From VFMC01 sp040398525 (GTDB lineage: Bacteria > Actinomycetota > Acidimicrobiia > Acidimicrobiales > Ilumatobacteraceae): DNA of 64,000 nucleotides. The stretch lies in contig JBBATY010000003.1 in NCBI GenBank assembly GCA_040398525.1, forward strand, positions 62,001 to 126,000. The letters run 5' to 3'. Position 1 is the stretch's first letter. The number at the start of each line of letters is the position of its first letter. Below the pieces are notes generated by a model, which saw nothing but the letters and a program-made list of their open reading frames with translations, ran no database searches and was not told the origin of the DNA. Positions 43,532 to 52,769 of this stretch are shown here, one piece after another. The translations under genes and the position numbers were made by a program.

Positions 43532-43570
43532 GGCTCGCGGCAGGACCGCATCCGTGACGAGGGAGCGTCG

Positions 43571-43849
43571 TCAGCTGACCTGGACGCCTTTCCAGAAGGC
43601 GATGCGGCCGGCGATGTCCTTGGCGGCGTCCTTCGGGTCGGGGTAGTACCAGGCTGCATCGGCGTTGGTGGCACCGTCGACGACGATGTCGAAGTAGCTG
43701 GCCGTGCCCTTCCACGAGCACACGGTGTGCTTGGCCGATTCGACGAAGTGCTCGCAGTTGATCGAGTCCTTCGGGAAGTAGTGGTTGCCCTCGACGACCA
43801 CCGTGTCGTCGCTGTCGGCCAGCACGGCCCCGTTCCAGGTGGCTTTCAT
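43571..43849 (-). CDS. DUF427 domain protein
   Basis: The 92-residue protein matches the single-domain DUF427 family: MKATWNGAVLADSDDTVVVE, YFPKDSINCEHFVES, HTVCSWKGTASYFDIVVDG and AWYYPDPKDAAKDIAGRIAF. The structure is a small beta barrel; the function is unknown. It lies 16 bases after the SDR stop on the same strand and is probably co-transcribed. Confidence 0.92.
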   Translation of the reverse strand: MKATWNGAVLADSDDTVVVEGNHYFPKDSINCEHFVESAKHTVCSWKGTASYFDIVVDGATNADAAWYYPDPKDAAKDIAGRIAFWKGVQVS

Positions 43850-43865
43850 CGCAGCGATCAGCCGA

Positions 43866-44642
43866 TCACTTCGGTGGCATGCGGATGCCGCCGTCGACGC
43901 GGATCGTCTCGGCGTTCATGTAGCTGTTGGTGACGCACTCGACCACCATCGAGGCCAGCTCTTCCTGGAAGCCGAGGCGCTGCGGGAACAGCACACCCTT
44001 CTGCAGGTTCGACTTGAAGGCCTCGCTGGCATCGCCCTGGCCGTAGATCGGGGTGTCGATCAGGCCCGGCGCCACGGTGTTGACGCGCACGCCGACGGCT
44101 GCCAGGTCGCGGGCGATCGGCAGGGTCATGCCCACCACGCCACCCTTCGAAGCCGAGTACGAGGCCTGGCCGATCTGGCCGTCGAATGCCGCCACCGAAG
44201 CGATGTTGACGATCGCGCCGCGCTCGCCGTACTCGAGCGGCTCGGTGGTGCTCATCGCCGTGGCCGCGATGCGGATGCAGTCGAACGAGCCGACGAGGTT
44301 GATGGCGACGACCTTCTTGAAGGCGTCGAGGTTGGCGGCCGACTCGTAGCTGCCGTCCTTGCCGACGGTGCGCTGCGCCCAGCCGATGCCGGCCGAGTTC
44401 ACGAGCACCCGGAGCGGGCCCATGCTCTTGGCCATCTCGACCGCGTTGATGATGTCGTCGGTGTTGGTGACGTCGACCTTGCAGAACGCACCACCGATCT
44501 CGTCGGCGAGGGCCCTGCCCTTGTCCTCCTGCAGGTCGGCGATGACGACCTTGGCCCCCTTGGCCGCGAGCAGACGGGCCGACGCGGCACCGATCCCCGA
44601 GGCTCCACCTGTGACGATTGCGCTTGCACCTGAGATATCCAT
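43866..44642 (-). CDS. SDR oxidoreductase (3-hydroxyacyl-CoA dehydrogenase type 2-like)
   Basis: The 258-residue enzyme has TGGASGIGAA at the NAD site, LVNSAGIG, and the Ser-Tyr-Lys centre (NIASVAAFDGQIGQASYSASK). The order and the GPERGAIVNIASVA-like region fit HSD17B10-type 3-hydroxyacyl-CoA dehydrogenases of beta-oxidation. It is divergent to a CaiB/BaiF transferase, consistent with acyl-CoA metabolism. ATG 44642 has TAACGT seven bases upstream. Confidence 0.92.
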   Translation of the reverse strand: MDISGASAIVTGGASGIGAASARLLAAKGAKVVIADLQEDKGRALADEIGGAFCKVDVTNTDDIINAVEMAKSMGPLRVLVNSAGIGWAQRTVGKDGSYESAANLDAFKKVVAINLVGSFDCIRIAATAMSTTEPLEYGERGAIVNIASVAAFDGQIGQASYSASKGGVVGMTLPIARDLAAVGVRVNTVAPGLIDTPIYGQGDASEAFKSNLQKGVLFPQRLGFQEELASMVVECVTNSYMNAETIRVDGGIRMPPK

Positions 44643-44649
44643 GCCGACG

Positions 44650-44718
44650 ACGTTATGCCGTCGTCCGCCGCAGGGCCCAAGCGGAGCAGCGCTGCGCGCC
44701 CGCTCCGTCCGGTACGGT
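44650..44718. promoter_or_regulatory. divergent leaderless promoters
   Basis: Minus-strand TAACGT (44650-44655) is seven bases before ATG 44642; plus-strand TACGGT (44713-44718) is eight bases before ATG 44727. Confidence 0.5.
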
Positions 44719-44726
44719 GCCCCTAC

Positions 44727-45923
44727 ATGGGAGGACCGCTCGAAGGATTCACCGTTGTGGAGGCGTGCCAGATGGTGGCCGGCCCGCTCGCGGGCACGCT
44801 GCTGGCCGACCTCGGCGCCGAGGTCGTCAAGATCGAAGCACCGAACGGTGGCGATCGCATGCGCTTCCTCGGCCACCGCGTGCGCGGCATCGGGGCGCTG
44901 TGGGCCGGCGTCAACCGCGGCAAGCGCTCGGTGGTGCTCGACCTGCAGCAGCCAGAAGGCGTCCAGGTGCTCACCGAGATCGTGGCCGGCGCCGACGTGT
45001 TCATCCAGAACTTCCGGCCCGGGGTCACCCGTCGCCTCGGCATCGACGAGGACACACTCCGTCGAGCCCGGCCCGACCTGATCTACGTCTCGGTGAGCGG
45101 CTTCGGCGAGACCGGACCGTACATCGACCAGAAGAGCTACGACTACGTCATCCAGGCCCTGTCCGGGATGGCGGCCGTGCAGGCCGACCCGACGACCGGC
45201 GACCCCGAGCTCGTGCGCAACATCGTCGTCGACAAGGTCACTGCGCACGTCGCCGCGCAGAGCGTGATGGCAGCGCTGATCGCGCGGCTGCGCGGCCACG
45301 GCGGCCAGCACGTGCGCCTGTCGATGATCGACGTGGCGCTGTCGTTCCTGTGGCCCGACGGGATGATGCAGCACACCCTGCTCGACACCGACGAGGTCAC
45401 GCCTGGGCCGCACATGGCCGACGGCTACCGCGTCCGGCGCACCCGCGACGGCCACCTGGCGCTGATGGCCACGTCCGAGCGGCAGTTCCCCGGGCTGTGT
45501 GCCGCGCTCGGCACCGAGCACTGGCTCACCGACGAGCGCTTCTCCACCCTGGCAGCGCGCGAGGCGAACGCCGCGGCGCTCGACGAGCTGATCGAGGCCG
45601 AGGTGGGACGGCACGCTGCCGCCGACCTCGTCGCCCGGCTGCACCGCCAGGACGTGCCGTGCGCGATCGCCAACCCGGTCGACCAGGTCCACCTCGACCC
45701 CCAGGTGGAGCACAACGGCATCATTGTCGAGCACGAGCGGCCCTGGCTCGGGCGGGTCCGCGAGGTGCGCCCGCCTGTGCGCTACTCGGCCACACCCACC
45801 GCACTCGGCCGACACGCCCCGCGCCTCGACGAGCACACCGACGAGGTGCTCGCCGAGCTCGGCCGCAGCCCGGAGCAGATCGCCGACCTCCGCACCCGCG
45901 GCATCGTCGGCGCCCGACGCTGA
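44727..45923 (+). CDS. CaiB/BaiF family CoA-transferase (second copy)
   Basis: The 398-residue protein shows MGGPLEGFTVVEACQMVAGP, LADLGAEVVKIEAPNGGDRM, VNRGKRSVVLDLQQPEGV, IQNFRPGVTRRLGIDEDTL and LIYVSVSGFGETGPYIDQ. It aligns along its full length with the transferase at 20167. It transfers CoA between acids; its pairing with the divergent hydroxyacyl-CoA dehydrogenase suggests degradation of a carboxylic or branched acid. Eleven bases separate its stop from the rnhA stop. Confidence 0.92.
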   Translation: MGGPLEGFTVVEACQMVAGPLAGTLLADLGAEVVKIEAPNGGDRMRFLGHRVRGIGALWAGVNRGKRSVVLDLQQPEGVQVLTEIVAGADVFIQNFRPGVTRRLGIDEDTLRRARPDLIYVSVSGFGETGPYIDQKSYDYVIQALSGMAAVQADPTTGDPELVRNIVVDKVTAHVAAQSVMAALIARLRGHGGQHVRLSMIDVALSFLWPDGMMQHTLLDTDEVTPGPHMADGYRVRRTRDGHLALMATSERQFPGLCAALGTEHWLTDERFSTLAAREANAAALDELIEAEVGRHAAADLVARLHRQDVPCAIANPVDQVHLDPQVEHNGIIVEHERPWLGRVREVRPPVRYSATPTALGRHAPRLDEHTDEVLAELGRSPEQIADLRTRGIVGARR

Positions 45924-45933
45924 CCGGACGCCT

Positions 45934-46419
45934 CTAGAACAGCGAGCCTTGGCCTGCCGCCGGCGGCTGGTCGCGATCGGCCGGCGCATCGAACGGCCCT
46001 GCCGCAGCAGCCACGGCGAGTCGGTCGACCAGATCGTTCATCGGATCGCCCGAGTGCCCCTTCACCCACCGGAACTCGGGGCGGCGCAGCTGGTAGAGCT
46101 CGATGAGCGGCTTCCAGAGGTCGGTGTTGGCGACCGGCTCCTTCTTCGCGTTGCGCCAGCCATTCGCCTGCCAGCGCACCCACCAACGGTCGCGGAAGCA
46201 GTTCACCACGTAGGTCGAATCCGACACGATCACGAGTGGACCCTCGAGACTGCGCAACGCCTCGAGCACGGCGCGGATCTCCATCCGCTGGTTCGTGGTA
46301 TGCGCCTCACCACCCGCTCCGCGCACCGCGCCGTCGGGGACTGTGGCCCATGCCCAGCCTCCCGGTCCGGGGTTCCCCGAACATGCTCCATCGGTGTAGA
46401 CGATCTGTGGCTGCCCCAT
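45934..46419 (-). CDS. rnhA: ribonuclease HI
   Basis: The 161-residue enzyme has the four catalytic acids: Asp in IVYTDGACSGNPGPGGWA, Glu in QRMEIRAVLEAL, Asp in VSDSTYVVN and Asp in GHSGDPMNDLVDRLA. It degrades RNA in RNA-DNA hybrids. Length matches E. coli RNase HI. The ATG at 46419 is chosen because TACAGT is nine bases upstream; the longer frame upstream runs antisense into aceE and carries no domain. Confidence 0.95.
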   Translation of the reverse strand: MGQPQIVYTDGACSGNPGPGGWAWATVPDGAVRGAGGEAHTTNQRMEIRAVLEALRSLEGPLVIVSDSTYVVNCFRDRWWVRWQANGWRNAKKEPVANTDLWKPLIELYQLRRPEFRWVKGHSGDPMNDLVDRLAVAAAAGPFDAPADRDQPPAAGQGSLF

Positions 46420-46428
46420 CGGCTGGCC

Positions 46429-46434
46429 ACTGTA
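46429..46434 (-). promoter_or_regulatory. -10 element of rnhA
   Basis: TACAGT on the minus strand nine bases before ATG 46419. Confidence 0.45.
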
Positions 46435-46480
46435 GGGAGATGCACCGGTTACCGCTCGGTAGTGCTGCGAGAATGACCGC

Positions 46481-49204
46481 ATGCTCTTCGACGGCTTCGT
46501 CCACCAGCTCCCCGACACCGACCCCGAGGAGACAGCGGAATGGCTCGACAGCCTCGATGCGGTCATCGACACGCACGGCAAGCCCCGCGCCCGCTTCCTG
46601 CTCGCCAAGCTGCTCGAGCGCGCCAACGAGAACCAGGTCAGCTTCCCGGCCACGGTGAGCACCCCCTACGTCAACACCATCCCCCGCGAGCAGGAGCCGT
46701 GGTTCCCGGGCGACGAGCACATCGAGCGCCGCATCCGCGCGTTCATCCGCTGGAACGCAGCGATGATGGTGGTCAAGGCCAACAAGTCGGCCGACGGCAT
46801 CGGCGGCCACCTGTCGACCTTCGCCAGCTCGGCAAGCCTCTACGAAGTCGGCTTCAACCACTTCTTCCGCGGCAAGGACGACGGCAACGCCGGCGACCAC
46901 ATCTACATGCAGGGCCACGCAGCACCGGGCGTCTACGCCCGCGCCTACCTCGAGCGCCGCCTCCACGACGACGACCTCGACCACTTCCGCCGCGAGATCG
47001 CCCGGCCGGGCCGCGGCTTGTCGAGCTATCCGCACCCACGGCTGATGCCGGAGTTCTGGGAGTTCCCCACGGTGTCGATGGGCCTCGGCCCGATCACCGC
47101 GCTCTACCACGCCCGCTTCAACCGCTACCTGCTCAACCGCCACATCGACGACACCTCGCAGAGCCGCATCTGGGCGTTCCTCGGCGACGGTGAGTGCGAC
47201 GAGCCCGAGACCCTCGGCGCCATCTCGCTCGCCAGCCGCGAGCGACTCGACAACCTCGTGTTCGTCGTGAACTGCAACCTGCAGCGCCTCGACGGGCCCG
47301 TGCGCGGCAACGGCAAGATCATCCAGGAGCTCGAGGCCGTGTTCCGCGGTGCCGGCTGGAACGTCATCAAGGTCATCTGGGGCTCGAAGTGGGACGAGCT
47401 GCTCGCCCAGGACATCGACGGCGTGCTGCTCAACAAGATGAACACCACCGTCGACGGTCAGTTCCAGCGCTACACCGTCGAGGACGGCCAGTACATCCGC
47501 GACCACTTCTTCGGCCCCGACCCGCGCCTGCGGGCGATGGTCGCCCACCTGAGCGACCCAGAGCTGCAGACCCTGCCACGCGGCGGTCACGACTACCGCA
47601 AGCTCTACGCCGCGTTCAAGGCCGCGGTCGAGAACCTGGGCTCCGGTGCACCAACGGTGATCCTGGCCAAGACGGTGAAGGGCTGGACGCTCGGCCCCGA
47701 GATCGAGGCGCGCAACGCGACGCACCAGATCAAGAAGATGAACGCAGCGCAGCTGATCGCCCTGCGCGACCGGTTGCACCTCAGCGACGAGATCCCCGAC
47801 TCGGCGCTCGAAGGCGACCACATCCCGTACTTCCGGCCCACCGAGGACTCCGTCGAGTACCAGTACATGGTCGAGCGCCGTCGACGACTGGGCGGCTCGG
47901 TTCCCAAGCGACACACCAAGCCGCGCCAGCCGCTGCCGATGCCCGCACCGGAGGCCTTCGCCGAGTTCGACAACGGGTCGGGCGGCCAGTCGGTGAGCAC
48001 CACCATGGGCTTCACCCGTTTGCTGCGCAACATGGCCCGCGACCCGCAGTTCGGACGACACGTCGTGCCGATCATCCCCGACGAAGCGCGCACCTTCGGC
48101 ATGGACTCGCTGTTCCGCGAGTTGCGCATCTATGCCTCGCAGGGGCAGAAGTACGAGCCAGTCGACGCCGAGCTGCTGCTGTCGTACACCGAGTCGGCCG
48201 ATGGCCAGATCCTCGAGGAGGGCATCACCGAAGCAGGGGCCACATCGAGCTTCATCGCTGCCGGCACGGCCTACTCGACACGCGGCGTTGCGATGGTGCC
48301 CTTCTACACCTTCTACTCGATGTTCGGCTTCCAGCGGGTGGGCGACCTCATCTGGCAAGCGGCCGACGCCCGGACCCGCGGCTTCCTGCTCGGCGCCACG
48401 GCGGGCCGCACCACACTGCTCGGCGAAGGCCTCCAGCACCAGGACGGGCACTCGCTCGTGCTCGCCTCGACCGTGCCGCCGGTGCAGGCCTACGACCCGG
48501 CGTTCGCCTACGAGGTGGCCACCATCGTCCAAGCGGGCCTCGAGCGGATGCACGGCGGCAACCCGGCGCTCGGCGACCCCGACGTCTTCTACTACCTCAC
48601 CCTCTACAACGAGAACTACCCGATGCCCGAGCTGCCTGCAGGCGACGGCGTACGCGAAGGGATCGTGCGTGGCCTCTACCGGTTCGCCGAAGCGCCTGCT
48701 GCGCCGAGGCAGGCGACGCTGCTGTTCAGCGGCTCGGCCCAGGGCGCGGCACGACGCGCCGCCGAGGCGTTGCTCGCCCGCTACGGCGTCGGGGTCGAGC
48801 TGTGGTCGGCCACGTCGTACAAGGCGTTGCGCGAAGACGCGCTCGCTGTCGAGCGGTGGAACCGTCTGCACCCCAGCCAGCCTCCGCGCACCCCGCTCGT
48901 CGCCGACCTGCTCGGCTCGACGCCGGGCCCGGTGGTGGCGGTCACCGACTTCATGAAGATCGTCCCCGAGCAGGTGGCCCGGTGGCTGCCGGGGCGTTCG
49001 TTCACCCCGCTCGGCACCGACGGGATGGGACGCTCCGACACCCGCGAGGCCCTGCGACGGTTCTTCGAGGTCGACGAAGGCCACGTGGTGGTGGCCGTGC
49101 TGGCCGCGCTCGCCAGCCAGGGCCTGGTCGACCATCGCATCATCGCCGACGCGATTGCCGAGTACGGCATCGACCCCGACGGCATCGACCCCTACCTGGT
49201 CTGA
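46481..49204 (+). CDS. aceE: pyruvate dehydrogenase E1, homodimeric
   Basis: The 907-residue single-chain E1 decarboxylates pyruvate with thiamine diphosphate and acetylates the E2 lipoyl arm. The ThDP/Mg motif is FLGDGECDEPETLGAI followed by NLVFVVNCNLQRLDGPVRGN. Other signatures are GHLSTFASSASLYEVGFNHF and YTESADGQILEEGITEAGA. Family length is about 890-930. It is transcribed alone; its E2/E3 partners are probably the lpd-E2 set at 32-35 kb. The stop overlaps the convergent glycosyltransferase by 13 bases. Confidence 0.97.
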   Translation: MLFDGFVHQLPDTDPEETAEWLDSLDAVIDTHGKPRARFLLAKLLERANENQVSFPATVSTPYVNTIPREQEPWFPGDEHIERRIRAFIRWNAAMMVVKANKSADGIGGHLSTFASSASLYEVGFNHFFRGKDDGNAGDHIYMQGHAAPGVYARAYLERRLHDDDLDHFRREIARPGRGLSSYPHPRLMPEFWEFPTVSMGLGPITALYHARFNRYLLNRHIDDTSQSRIWAFLGDGECDEPETLGAISLASRERLDNLVFVVNCNLQRLDGPVRGNGKIIQELEAVFRGAGWNVIKVIWGSKWDELLAQDIDGVLLNKMNTTVDGQFQRYTVEDGQYIRDHFFGPDPRLRAMVAHLSDPELQTLPRGGHDYRKLYAAFKAAVENLGSGAPTVILAKTVKGWTLGPEIEARNATHQIKKMNAAQLIALRDRLHLSDEIPDSALEGDHIPYFRPTEDSVEYQYMVERRRRLGGSVPKRHTKPRQPLPMPAPEAFAEFDNGSGGQSVSTTMGFTRLLRNMARDPQFGRHVVPIIPDEARTFGMDSLFRELRIYASQGQKYEPVDAELLLSYTESADGQILEEGITEAGATSSFIAAGTAYSTRGVAMVPFYTFYSMFGFQRVGDLIWQAADARTRGFLLGATAGRTTLLGEGLQHQDGHSLVLASTVPPVQAYDPAFAYEVATIVQAGLERMHGGNPALGDPDVFYYLTLYNENYPMPELPAGDGVREGIVRGLYRFAEAPAAPRQATLLFSGSAQGAARRAAEALLARYGVGVELWSATSYKALREDALAVERWNRLHPSQPPRTPLVADLLGSTPGPVVAVTDFMKIVPEQVARWLPGRSFTPLGTDGMGRSDTREALRRFFEVDEGHVVVAVLAALASQGLVDHRIIADAIAEYGIDPDGIDPYLV

Positions 49205-50064
49205 GCCCGCCGCCGCTCGCGCCACAGGCGAGGCATCGCAGCGAGCCCGGCCACCAAGGCCCGAGCGTGCACTCGGCGCGGAGGGTGGCGCACCCGTCGC
49301 ACCGACAGCCACAGCCCGCGCACCAGATCGCCGACCGGCCGATGGCGCACGAGGACCCACAGCCTGTTGCGCTCGCGATGGAACACGGCCACATCGGGGC
49401 GGCCCTGCATCGTGGCGCTGCCCAGATGGTGGACGACGCTGTCGGGTCGGCACATGTAGCGCCACCCGGTCTCGGCACCGCGCAGGGCGAGGTCGACGTC
49501 TTCGTAGTACAGGAAGTAGCGATCGTCGAAGCTCCCGACCTCGCGGAGGAACTGCGCCGACAGCAGCACCGCACCGCCGGTGAACATGCTGATCGGACGC
49601 GGTGACGTGTCGGTCGGCAACGGCTCGCCGTAGCCGACGTCGCGGCCAGCGCCGTCGGCGCCGAGCTGCACTCCGAGGCTGTTCACCGTGGGCGGATCGG
49701 TGTCGAACACGAGCATCGGTTGGACCGCCCCGACACGGTCGTCGTCGTCGAGCGCCGCGCGGAGCGGCCCCAGCCACCCGGGTTCGACCCACACGTCGTC
49801 GTTGAGCAGCGCCACCATCGTCGCCCCGCCTGCGAGGGCATGGTCGATGCCGGCATTCATCCCGCCCGCGTACCCGAGGTTGCGCCCCGTCGGCAGCAGC
49901 TCGACCGGCACGGCCAGCTCGCAGCCGGCGACGACCTCGGCCGCGCGACTGCCGTTGTCGACCACCACCAGCAGGTCGACGTCACCGCCTGCGGCGACCG
50001 ACGCGAGGCACGCGGCGAGCGCCCCCGCAGGGGGGTCGAAGGTGAGCACCACGACAGCGAGCAC
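49192..50064 (-). CDS. family 2 glycosyltransferase (rhamnosyltransferase-like)
   Basis: The 290-residue GT-A enzyme starts VLAVVVLTFDPPAGALAACL, has the donor-site strand VVVDNGSRAAEV, GRNLGYAGGMNAGIDHA, the metal-binding LLNDDVWVEPGW and acceptor-side YYEDVDLALRGAETGW. These match GT2 rhamnosyltransferases of surface polysaccharides. GTG 50064 follows TACGCT by seven bases; the frame remains open far upstream but overlaps two plus-strand genes. It begins the cell-surface glycan region. Confidence 0.9.
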   Translation of the reverse strand: MLAVVVLTFDPPAGALAACLASVAAGGDVDLLVVVDNGSRAAEVVAGCELAVPVELLPTGRNLGYAGGMNAGIDHALAGGATMVALLNDDVWVEPGWLGPLRAALDDDDRVGAVQPMLVFDTDPPTVNSLGVQLGADGAGRDVGYGEPLPTDTSPRPISMFTGGAVLLSAQFLREVGSFDDRYFLYYEDVDLALRGAETGWRYMCRPDSVVHHLGSATMQGRPDVAVFHRERNRLWVLVRHRPVGDLVRGLWLSVRRVRHPPRRVHARALVAGLAAMPRLWRERRRAQTR

Positions 50065-50071
50065 GGCGAGC

Positions 50072-50097
50072 AGCGTACGACCAGCGAGGGGTAGCGT
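50072..50097. promoter_or_regulatory. divergent leaderless promoters
   Basis: Minus-strand TACGCT (50072-50077) is seven bases before GTG 50064; plus-strand TAGCGT (50092-50097) is six bases before GTG 50104. The entire intergenic space is 39 bases. Confidence 0.5.
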
Positions 50098-50103
50098 GAG
50101 GCC

Positions 50104-50691
50104 GTGGCTGGAACCCTGTACATCACCGGTGACGAGCGCGCCGACGCACTGCTCAACTCCGACGGGACCGCCCTGCTCATCGGCATGCTGCTCGATCAGC
50201 AGGTGCCGATGGAGTGGGCCTTCACGGGCCCAGCGACACTGCGCGACCGGCTCGGCCACCTCGATGCCCGACGCATCGCGGCGATGGACCCCGACGAGTT
50301 CGTCGCCGTGTGCAGCACGAAGCCGGCGATCCACCGCTTCCCCGGCTCGATGGGTGCCCGCATCCACGAGCTGTGCACCGTGCTGAGCGCCGAGTACGAC
50401 GGCCGCGGCGAGCAGGTGTGGGCCGGTGTGCGCACCGGCGACGAGCTGTACCGACGCCTCCGCGCCCTTCCGGGCTACGGCGACGAGAAGACCCGGATCT
50501 TCATCGCCTTGCTCGCCAAGCGGATGGGTGTCCGTCCCAGGGGCTGGACCACAGCCGCCGCACCGTTCAGTGACCGCTCGCCGCGCAGTGTCGCCGACAT
50601 CGACTCGGCGGCCACCCTCGCCAAGGTGCGTGAGTGGAAGAAGGCGGCCAAGGCCGCCAAGCGCGACAAGCAGGACCGCCCGATCGGCTGA
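50104..50691 (+). CDS. HhH-GPD-type base-excision repair protein
   Basis: The 195-residue protein contains LLIGMLLDQQVPMEWAFTGP and a helix-hairpin-helix ALPGYGDEKTRIFIALLAKR, matching the actinobacterial HhH-GPD-like repair family. The C-terminal tail is Lys-rich (REWKKAAKAAKRDKQDRP). Members relate to DNA glycosylases, but the catalytic Asp of the classical enzymes is not obvious to me, so activity is uncertain. Twelve bases separate it from the next gene. Confidence 0.85.
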   Translation: MAGTLYITGDERADALLNSDGTALLIGMLLDQQVPMEWAFTGPATLRDRLGHLDARRIAAMDPDEFVAVCSTKPAIHRFPGSMGARIHELCTVLSAEYDGRGEQVWAGVRTGDELYRRLRALPGYGDEKTRIFIALLAKRMGVRPRGWTTAAAPFSDRSPRSVADIDSAATLAKVREWKKAAKAAKRDKQDRPIG

Positions 50692-50703
50692 GCGGCACCG
50701 CCG

Positions 50704-51318
50704 GTGACGACCCCGCAACCGGCCACCGCCTCGGAGCGGGCCGCGACCACCCGGCTCGCCGCAGCGCTGCGCACGGGCCGGCGCGCCGCACTGCACCCAC
50801 AACGCCTCTACCAGCGCAACGTCGCCCGGCTGTGCCCGGGGCGCGTGCTCGACCTCGGCTGCGGTGTGGGCCGCCACCTGGTGAACCTCGGCCCGACCAG
50901 CGTGGGCATCGACGTCAACGCCACCTCGGTCGCGTTCGCCCGCGAGCGAGGGCTCAGCGCCTTCACTCCGGACGAGTTCGCCACCTCCGGGCAGGCCGAG
51001 ACGGCCTCGTTCGACGCGCTGCTGTGCTCACACGTGCTCGAGCACCTGACGTTCGACGGTGCCATCGAGCTCGTGGCCCGACACCTCCCCTACGTCCGCC
51101 CCGGCGGTCGGGTCGTGGCCATCTGCCCCCAGCAGCGCGGCCAGCGCGCCGATCCGACCCACGTCACCCCGATGCCGGCCGAGCGGCTCGCCGCGGTGTT
51201 GGCAGACGCAGGTGCGGTGGTCGACCAGGTGCGCTCGTTCCCCTTGCCCGCTCTGGCCGGACGGTGGTTCACGCACAACGAGACGATCGTCGTGGCGCAC
51301 GCCCCGGGCCGACCGTGA
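50704..51318 (+). CDS. SAM-dependent methyltransferase, class I
   Basis: The 204-residue protein has motif I VLDLGCGVGRHLVNLG, TSVGIDVNATSVAFARERG, and the post-motif HVLEHLTFDGAIELVARHL, followed by a loop VRPGGRVVAICPQQRG. This is a type 11 class I fold. The substrate is unknown, but it overlaps the DUF2142 membrane gene (GTGA) and lies in the glycan region, suggesting methylation of a sugar or glycolipid. Confidence 0.9.
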   Translation: MTTPQPATASERAATTRLAAALRTGRRAALHPQRLYQRNVARLCPGRVLDLGCGVGRHLVNLGPTSVGIDVNATSVAFARERGLSAFTPDEFATSGQAETASFDALLCSHVLEHLTFDGAIELVARHLPYVRPGGRVVAICPQQRGQRADPTHVTPMPAERLAAVLADAGAVVDQVRSFPLPALAGRWFTHNETIVVAHAPGRP

Positions 51319-52769
51319 GCTCCGGTGTGCCGCGAGCGATCGGGGCGTGGGCGCTGTGCCTGGTCGTCGCCCTCAGCTGGGCGTTGACGATCGGCCGCTA
51401 CGGCGGGCCCGACGAGCCGGCGCACGTCGTGCGCGCCGCCGCCGTGGCCCGAGGGGAGCTGATCGGCTCCCCTGCCGCCGACCTCGAGCCCGGGTACCGA
51501 GTGGTCGAGGTGCCGCAATCGATCGCCTCGGGCGACCCGTCGTGCTACCGCCACGACGCCAACGCGGATGCGTCGTGCGCCGTGGCGAGCGACCGGACCG
51601 ATCTCGTGGCCGCTGCCACCTCCGCGGGCACCTTCCCACCGGCCTACTACGCAGCCGTCGGCGCAGTGGCGCGAGTGGCTGGTGTCGGCGACGACGCGCT
51701 CGGGCACCGAGTGGTGGCGGCACTGGCTGTGGCGCTGGTCCTCGCCCTCGCCTACGGACGCCTTCGTGCCTGGCCCGACCGCACCGGGGCCGGCCTCGTG
51801 TGGGCGGGGCTCACCCCGGCGGCCTGGTTCCTCACCGGGGTGGTGAACACCAACGGCCTCGAGGTCGCGTTGCTCGTGCTGGCCTGGGTGCTGACCGCCG
51901 AACTGCTGGGCGGCGGCAGGACGGCCTCCATCGACGTCGGGCGCCACCTCGCCGCCCTCGGGCTGATCGGTGCCACCGTGGTGCTGATCCGACCCGTTGC
52001 CGTGACCGGCGTGGTCACGGTGGCGGCCACGCTGGCGGTCGGGCTCGCCCCCGACCAGCGGCCGCACTGGCGCAGCAGGTCGGTGGCGGGGGCTGTCGCT
52101 GCCGTGTTGGCTGCGGCTGTGCTGGTCGGCGCCTGGTGGGCTGCAGTCGGTCTGGTGGTGCGCGACTCACGCACGGCTGGCGACATCGATGGATCGATCG
52201 TGCTCGCCGCGCTGCGCGGCATCGACGACACGCTGGCCGAGGCCGTCTCGTCGTTGGGGTGGGCCGAGTACTCCGCTCCTCTCCCGGCGGTGCTGATCTG
52301 GTGCTCGGTGGCCGCCGTCGCGATCAGCGCGCTGGCGATCGGGGGCGATCGCCGGCTGCGCCGCGCAGCCGTGGTCGGTGCCGCTGCAACGGTGCTGCTT
52401 CCCGTGGTGTTCGAGATCGTCACCGCGCGACGGATCGGCCATGTGTGGCAGGGCCGCTACAGCATCGGCGCGCTGATCGGTCTGGCTGCGCTCGGCGCCG
52501 TGGCCCTCCCCGACCGGCTCCGCCGTATCGCCAGCCCGCTGCCGCTGCTCGCGGCGGCGGGCTCGACGCTCACCCTCTGGGCGGCGGCCCGGCGGTACAT
52601 CTCCGGCGCCGATGGGCCGTGGTGGTTCGACCGGACCTCGGGCTGGTGGCCTCCGGCCGGGCCGTGGCTCCCGCTCGCTGCGCACGCGGCGGCATCGGTC
52701 GCCCTCGCAGCCGGCCTCACCGTCGATCGACGGGCCGGAGTGCTCGATCCGCTGCGGGCGACCGCATGA
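51315..52769 (+). CDS. DUF2142-like polytopic membrane protein (GT-C-like)
   Basis: The 484-residue protein has about eleven hydrophobic helices and, after helix 1, the motif YGGPDEPAHVVRAAAVARGE, which recalls DUF2142 and GT-C glycosyltransferases with an acidic catalytic loop. A periplasmic loop with two cysteines (DPSCYRHDANADASC) follows. It probably handles a polyprenyl-linked glycan. The GTG at 51315 overlaps the previous stop (GTGA), and the next gene overlaps its own stop (ATGA). Confidence 0.82.
   Translation: MSSGVPRAIGAWALCLVVALSWALTIGRYGGPDEPAHVVRAAAVARGELIGSPAADLEPGYRVVEVPQSIASGDPSCYRHDANADASCAVASDRTDLVAAATSAGTFPPAYYAAVGAVARVAGVGDDALGHRVVAALAVALVLALAYGRLRAWPDRTGAGLVWAGLTPAAWFLTGVVNTNGLEVALLVLAWVLTAELLGGGRTASIDVGRHLAALGLIGATVVLIRPVAVTGVVTVAATLAVGLAPDQRPHWRSRSVAGAVAAVLAAAVLVGAWWAAVGLVVRDSRTAGDIDGSIVLAALRGIDDTLAEAVSSLGWAEYSAPLPAVLIWCSVAAVAISALAIGGDRRLRRAAVVGAAATVLLPVVFEIVTARRIGHVWQGRYSIGALIGLAALGAVALPDRLRRIASPLPLLAAAGSTLTLWAAARRYISGADGPWWFDRTSGWWPPAGPWLPLAAHAAASVALAAGLTVDRRAGVLDPLRATA

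Noticed and set aside
46307..49792. An 1161-residue minus-strand open frame opposite aceE
   Set aside because: Shadow of aceE; no family features, and aceE is unambiguous.
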